This document shows positions 5,853 to 7,461 of a stretch of DNA of 7,461 nt, one piece after another. How positions within the stretch are numbered: the first letter of the stretch is position 1; each line of letters opens with the position of its first letter. The stretch spans positions 1-7,461 of the forward strand of contig JABDJE010000095.1 of the NCBI GenBank assembly GCA_013002625.1. The letters run 5' to 3'. The notes beneath the pieces are model-generated. The model was not told the DNA's origin. It saw nothing but the letters and a program-made list of their open reading frames with translations, and did not search any database. This DNA comes from Saprospiraceae bacterium (GTDB lineage: Bacteria > Bacteroidota > Bacteroidia > Chitinophagales > Saprospiraceae). A program made the translations under genes and the position numbers.

Positions 5853-7461
5853 TTATTTCAAAAACTCAAACGCTTCAGGGTTGGTCTTGACATTCCATGC
5901 ACTAAGCTGATAAAGCAAATTGATTTCTCGTGGGCTGAGGCGCACCAATGCCCCATCTTCGCCGACCAGGGCGTAGTGCGGAAAATATGGGAAGTCGCCT
6001 AAAATACCCAGATCAAGTTCTACCTTTATTTCCCATTCCAGGCTGTCGCGCCATTCCTTTACTTCTTCATTATAGACCCAAAGAATATCGACGCTGTCTT
6101 TTGCAGGAATGCCCCACCAATCATTTTCAGTTGTGACATATTTTGTTTTTGCCATGACAGTGGTGCCATTGTTCTTGCAATCAATGAATTGATGCATCAG
6201 TGTATCAAAGTCTGTTTGACTGAATACTTGATTGTTATTCATGTCACTGGTTTTGGAATAACCATATCCGAAGAGGGGAAGGATATCCGCGTCTATATCT
6301 TTTGCGGTAGGTTCTTTGTTGAAATTGAATTTAGTATTAATGGCGGTGCTTGTATTTACAAATACAACTATTCGATCAACATCTCTTTGCAGCAGCGATA
6401 TCAATCCAAAGTTTTCAAGGTTGCCACCATCCCCAAACATAAAATCTAGGCTTGGTGTGAGGCTATCGGCGGAAACAGGCCAGTAATTGACCCTGGGAGC
6501 CAATGATTTTAATGAAACACCATCAATGCCGAAGGATGTCAAGTCAGCCACGAATGCCGAACTGCTTGTTCCTGAAGCATCTGCAATCGAAAATGTATCC
6601 GTACCAATATCAAGTTGTACACATAAACCCTTATTTGGACCTCCGCAGGGAGCAGGCAATTCAGCAGGGGATAGACCTCCGAATGCAAAAGGCTCAATAA
6701 ACCCGCCTCCAATATTATGGCTATGCACAGTATTGGTCTTCTCAGAAGTATAGTCTGCAGCCAATGCCTGTGCACTGCCCACATAAAGTGGGGTATAGTT
6801 AAATACAGCCAATGGTTCCGGGTTGTTGAATGGCGCATCAAAATAGGGACCGGTAATACTTGAGTTAACGATCAGATAAGGACGATGTGCATCTCCCGGC
6901 GCAGAATGTACCGTGATAAAATCATCTTTTTTCAAGTTTGGGTTTCGTGCTATAATATCCTTGACCGTCGCGTCATCATAACTGTAGTAGTAGAGTTTGT
7001 CATTGCTGTAAATGCCGAAGGGCTGCATATAACATTTGCCAACAGCATCTAACCATAATCTATCCCAATTGGTGTTTTTGATTTCATGAATGGCTGTATC
7101 CAGAAAACTGGCATGGGCTGCAGTGGCCAAGAAACCTGGCTCCAATTTGTTGAGATTGGTCAGTGTGAGATCCGAAGGTGCCATAGTTGTGCCCAGTAAT
7201 TCTTCATCATTCTTGGCGCCGGAGCGATAATATGTAAAAGGAACAGAGGCCCATGAACCACCCGAAACACATGAAAGATAGCCTACACTGTCAATAATGC
7301 CCAGATCATATAAACCCTTGAGTTGTCCAACGCCACAGACCATGGCACGCGTACCTCCGCCGGAAAGGCAAATCCCAGTCTTGGGTATATTTAATTCACT
7401 TTCAGGAAAGCTTAATTGATTATTGACCGTGGGCCACACTCTAACATTCAGGTTAGAGGCA
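5853..7461 (-). CDS. Cytosolic phospholipase A2-like (PLA2_B / lysophospholipase catalytic domain) protein, 5' end outside window
   Basis: The protein is a probable lipid acyl hydrolase using a Ser-Asp dyad. The frame stays open to the window edge; the GTG at 7439 is internal to that open frame, so the true start is probably beyond. Counting from the first whole codon (7460), 535 residues are visible. GICLSGGGTRAM contains the oxyanion motif GGGTR at 34-38. CVSGGSW follows with Ser66 as the nucleophile, matching the cPLA2 G-x-SG(G/S) region. RPYLIVNSS, then FNYTPLYVGS and GGGFIEPFAFGG in the middle, are PLA2_B-like. FGDGGNLENFG carries the catalytic Asp344, followed by LLQRDVDRIVVFVN as in cPLA2. 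Substrate and location cannot be told, because any signal peptide lies outside the window. No C2 domain is visible. A general patatin is the alternative, but the motif spacing and the GGGF-EPF segment favour PLA2_B. Its stop is 98 bp from the heptamer array. Confidence 0.85.
   Translation of the reverse strand, partial: ASNLNVRVWPTVNNQLSFPESELNIPKTGICLSGGGTRAMVCGVGQLKGLYDLGIIDSVGYLSCVSGGSWASVPFTYYRSGAKNDEELLGTTMAPSDLTLTNLNKLEPGFLATAAHASFLDTAIHEIKNTNWDRLWLDAVGKCYMQPFGIYSNDKLYYYSYDDATVKDIIARNPNLKKDDFITVHSAPGDAHRPYLIVNSSITGPYFDAPFNNPEPLAVFNYTPLYVGSAQALAADYTSEKTNTVHSHNIGGGFIEPFAFGGLSPAELPAPCGGPNKGLCVQLDIGTDTFSIADASGTSSSAFVADLTSFGIDGVSLKSLAPRVNYWPVSADSLTPSLDFMFGDGGNLENFGLISLLQRDVDRIVVFVNTSTAINTKFNFNKEPTAKDIDADILPLFGYGYSKTSDMNNNQVFSQTDFDTLMHQFIDCKNNGTTVMAKTKYVTTENDWWGIPAKDSVDILWVYNEEVKEWRDSLEWEIKVELDLGILGDFPYFPHYALVGEDGALVRLSPREINLLYQLSAWNVKTNPEAFEFLK

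Noticed and set aside
6189..6841. Several short frames on both strands inside the phospholipase gene
   Set aside because: They overlap a strongly supported coding frame and have no recognisable motif.
7437..7439. GTG as the start of the phospholipase gene
   Set aside because: The frame remains open to the window edge with seven more sense codons, so a start here cannot be preferred.

Overview
The window looks like a piece of a Bacteroidota chromosome with moderate to low GC. The MenF, MenD, GlpD and photolyase sequences resemble those of that phylum, though this is judged from memory and not by search. The four start codons that can be placed (menD, glpD, the DUF2256 gene and the photolyase) have A-rich leaders without a Shine-Dalgarno motif, as is common in Bacteroidota. 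No tRNA, rRNA, insertion sequence, integrase or CRISPR array was seen.

Left part (1-3793, + strand): a compact three-gene run. It holds the 3' end of menF (isochorismate synthase, cut by the window edge), then menD (SEPHCHC synthase) and glpD (FAD-dependent glycerol-3-phosphate dehydrogenase). menF and menD overlap by 4 bp (ATGA), and glpD starts 5 bp after menD. MenF and MenD are the first two committed steps of menaquinone synthesis. GlpD passes electrons to the quinone pool, so the operon groups quinone synthesis with a quinone user.

Middle part (3786-5412, - strand): a two-gene unit pointing toward glpD. A 54-residue DUF2256 protein is followed by a prokaryotic (FeS-BCP/PhrB-like) cryptochrome/photolyase whose start lies inside the DUF2256 gene. 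The small gene is easily missed because the photolyase frame can be extended through it out of frame. Two oddities stand out. The photolyase has only two cysteines, so it cannot carry the four-Cys [4Fe-4S] site typical of the family. The DUF2256 protein has Phe where the first of its four usual Cys should be. The photolyase and glpD stop codons overlap tail to tail by 8 bp.

Intergenic part (5413-5852): a striking 255-bp G-rich array (5500-5754) made of about 36 degenerate heptamers of the type (G/T)TACG(A/G)G. It is preceded by a purine tract and contains a strong candidate G-quadruplex at its left end. Every cytosine in the array is followed by G. Its function is unknown.

Right part (5853-7461, - strand): a protein with the catalytic domain of the cytosolic phospholipase A2 / lysophospholipase (PLA2_B) family. 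Its N-terminus lies beyond the window. The nucleophile serine and the catalytic aspartate are both present.

The most interesting items are the hidden DUF2256-photolyase pair with its missing metal-ligand cysteines, and the heptamer array just upstream of it.
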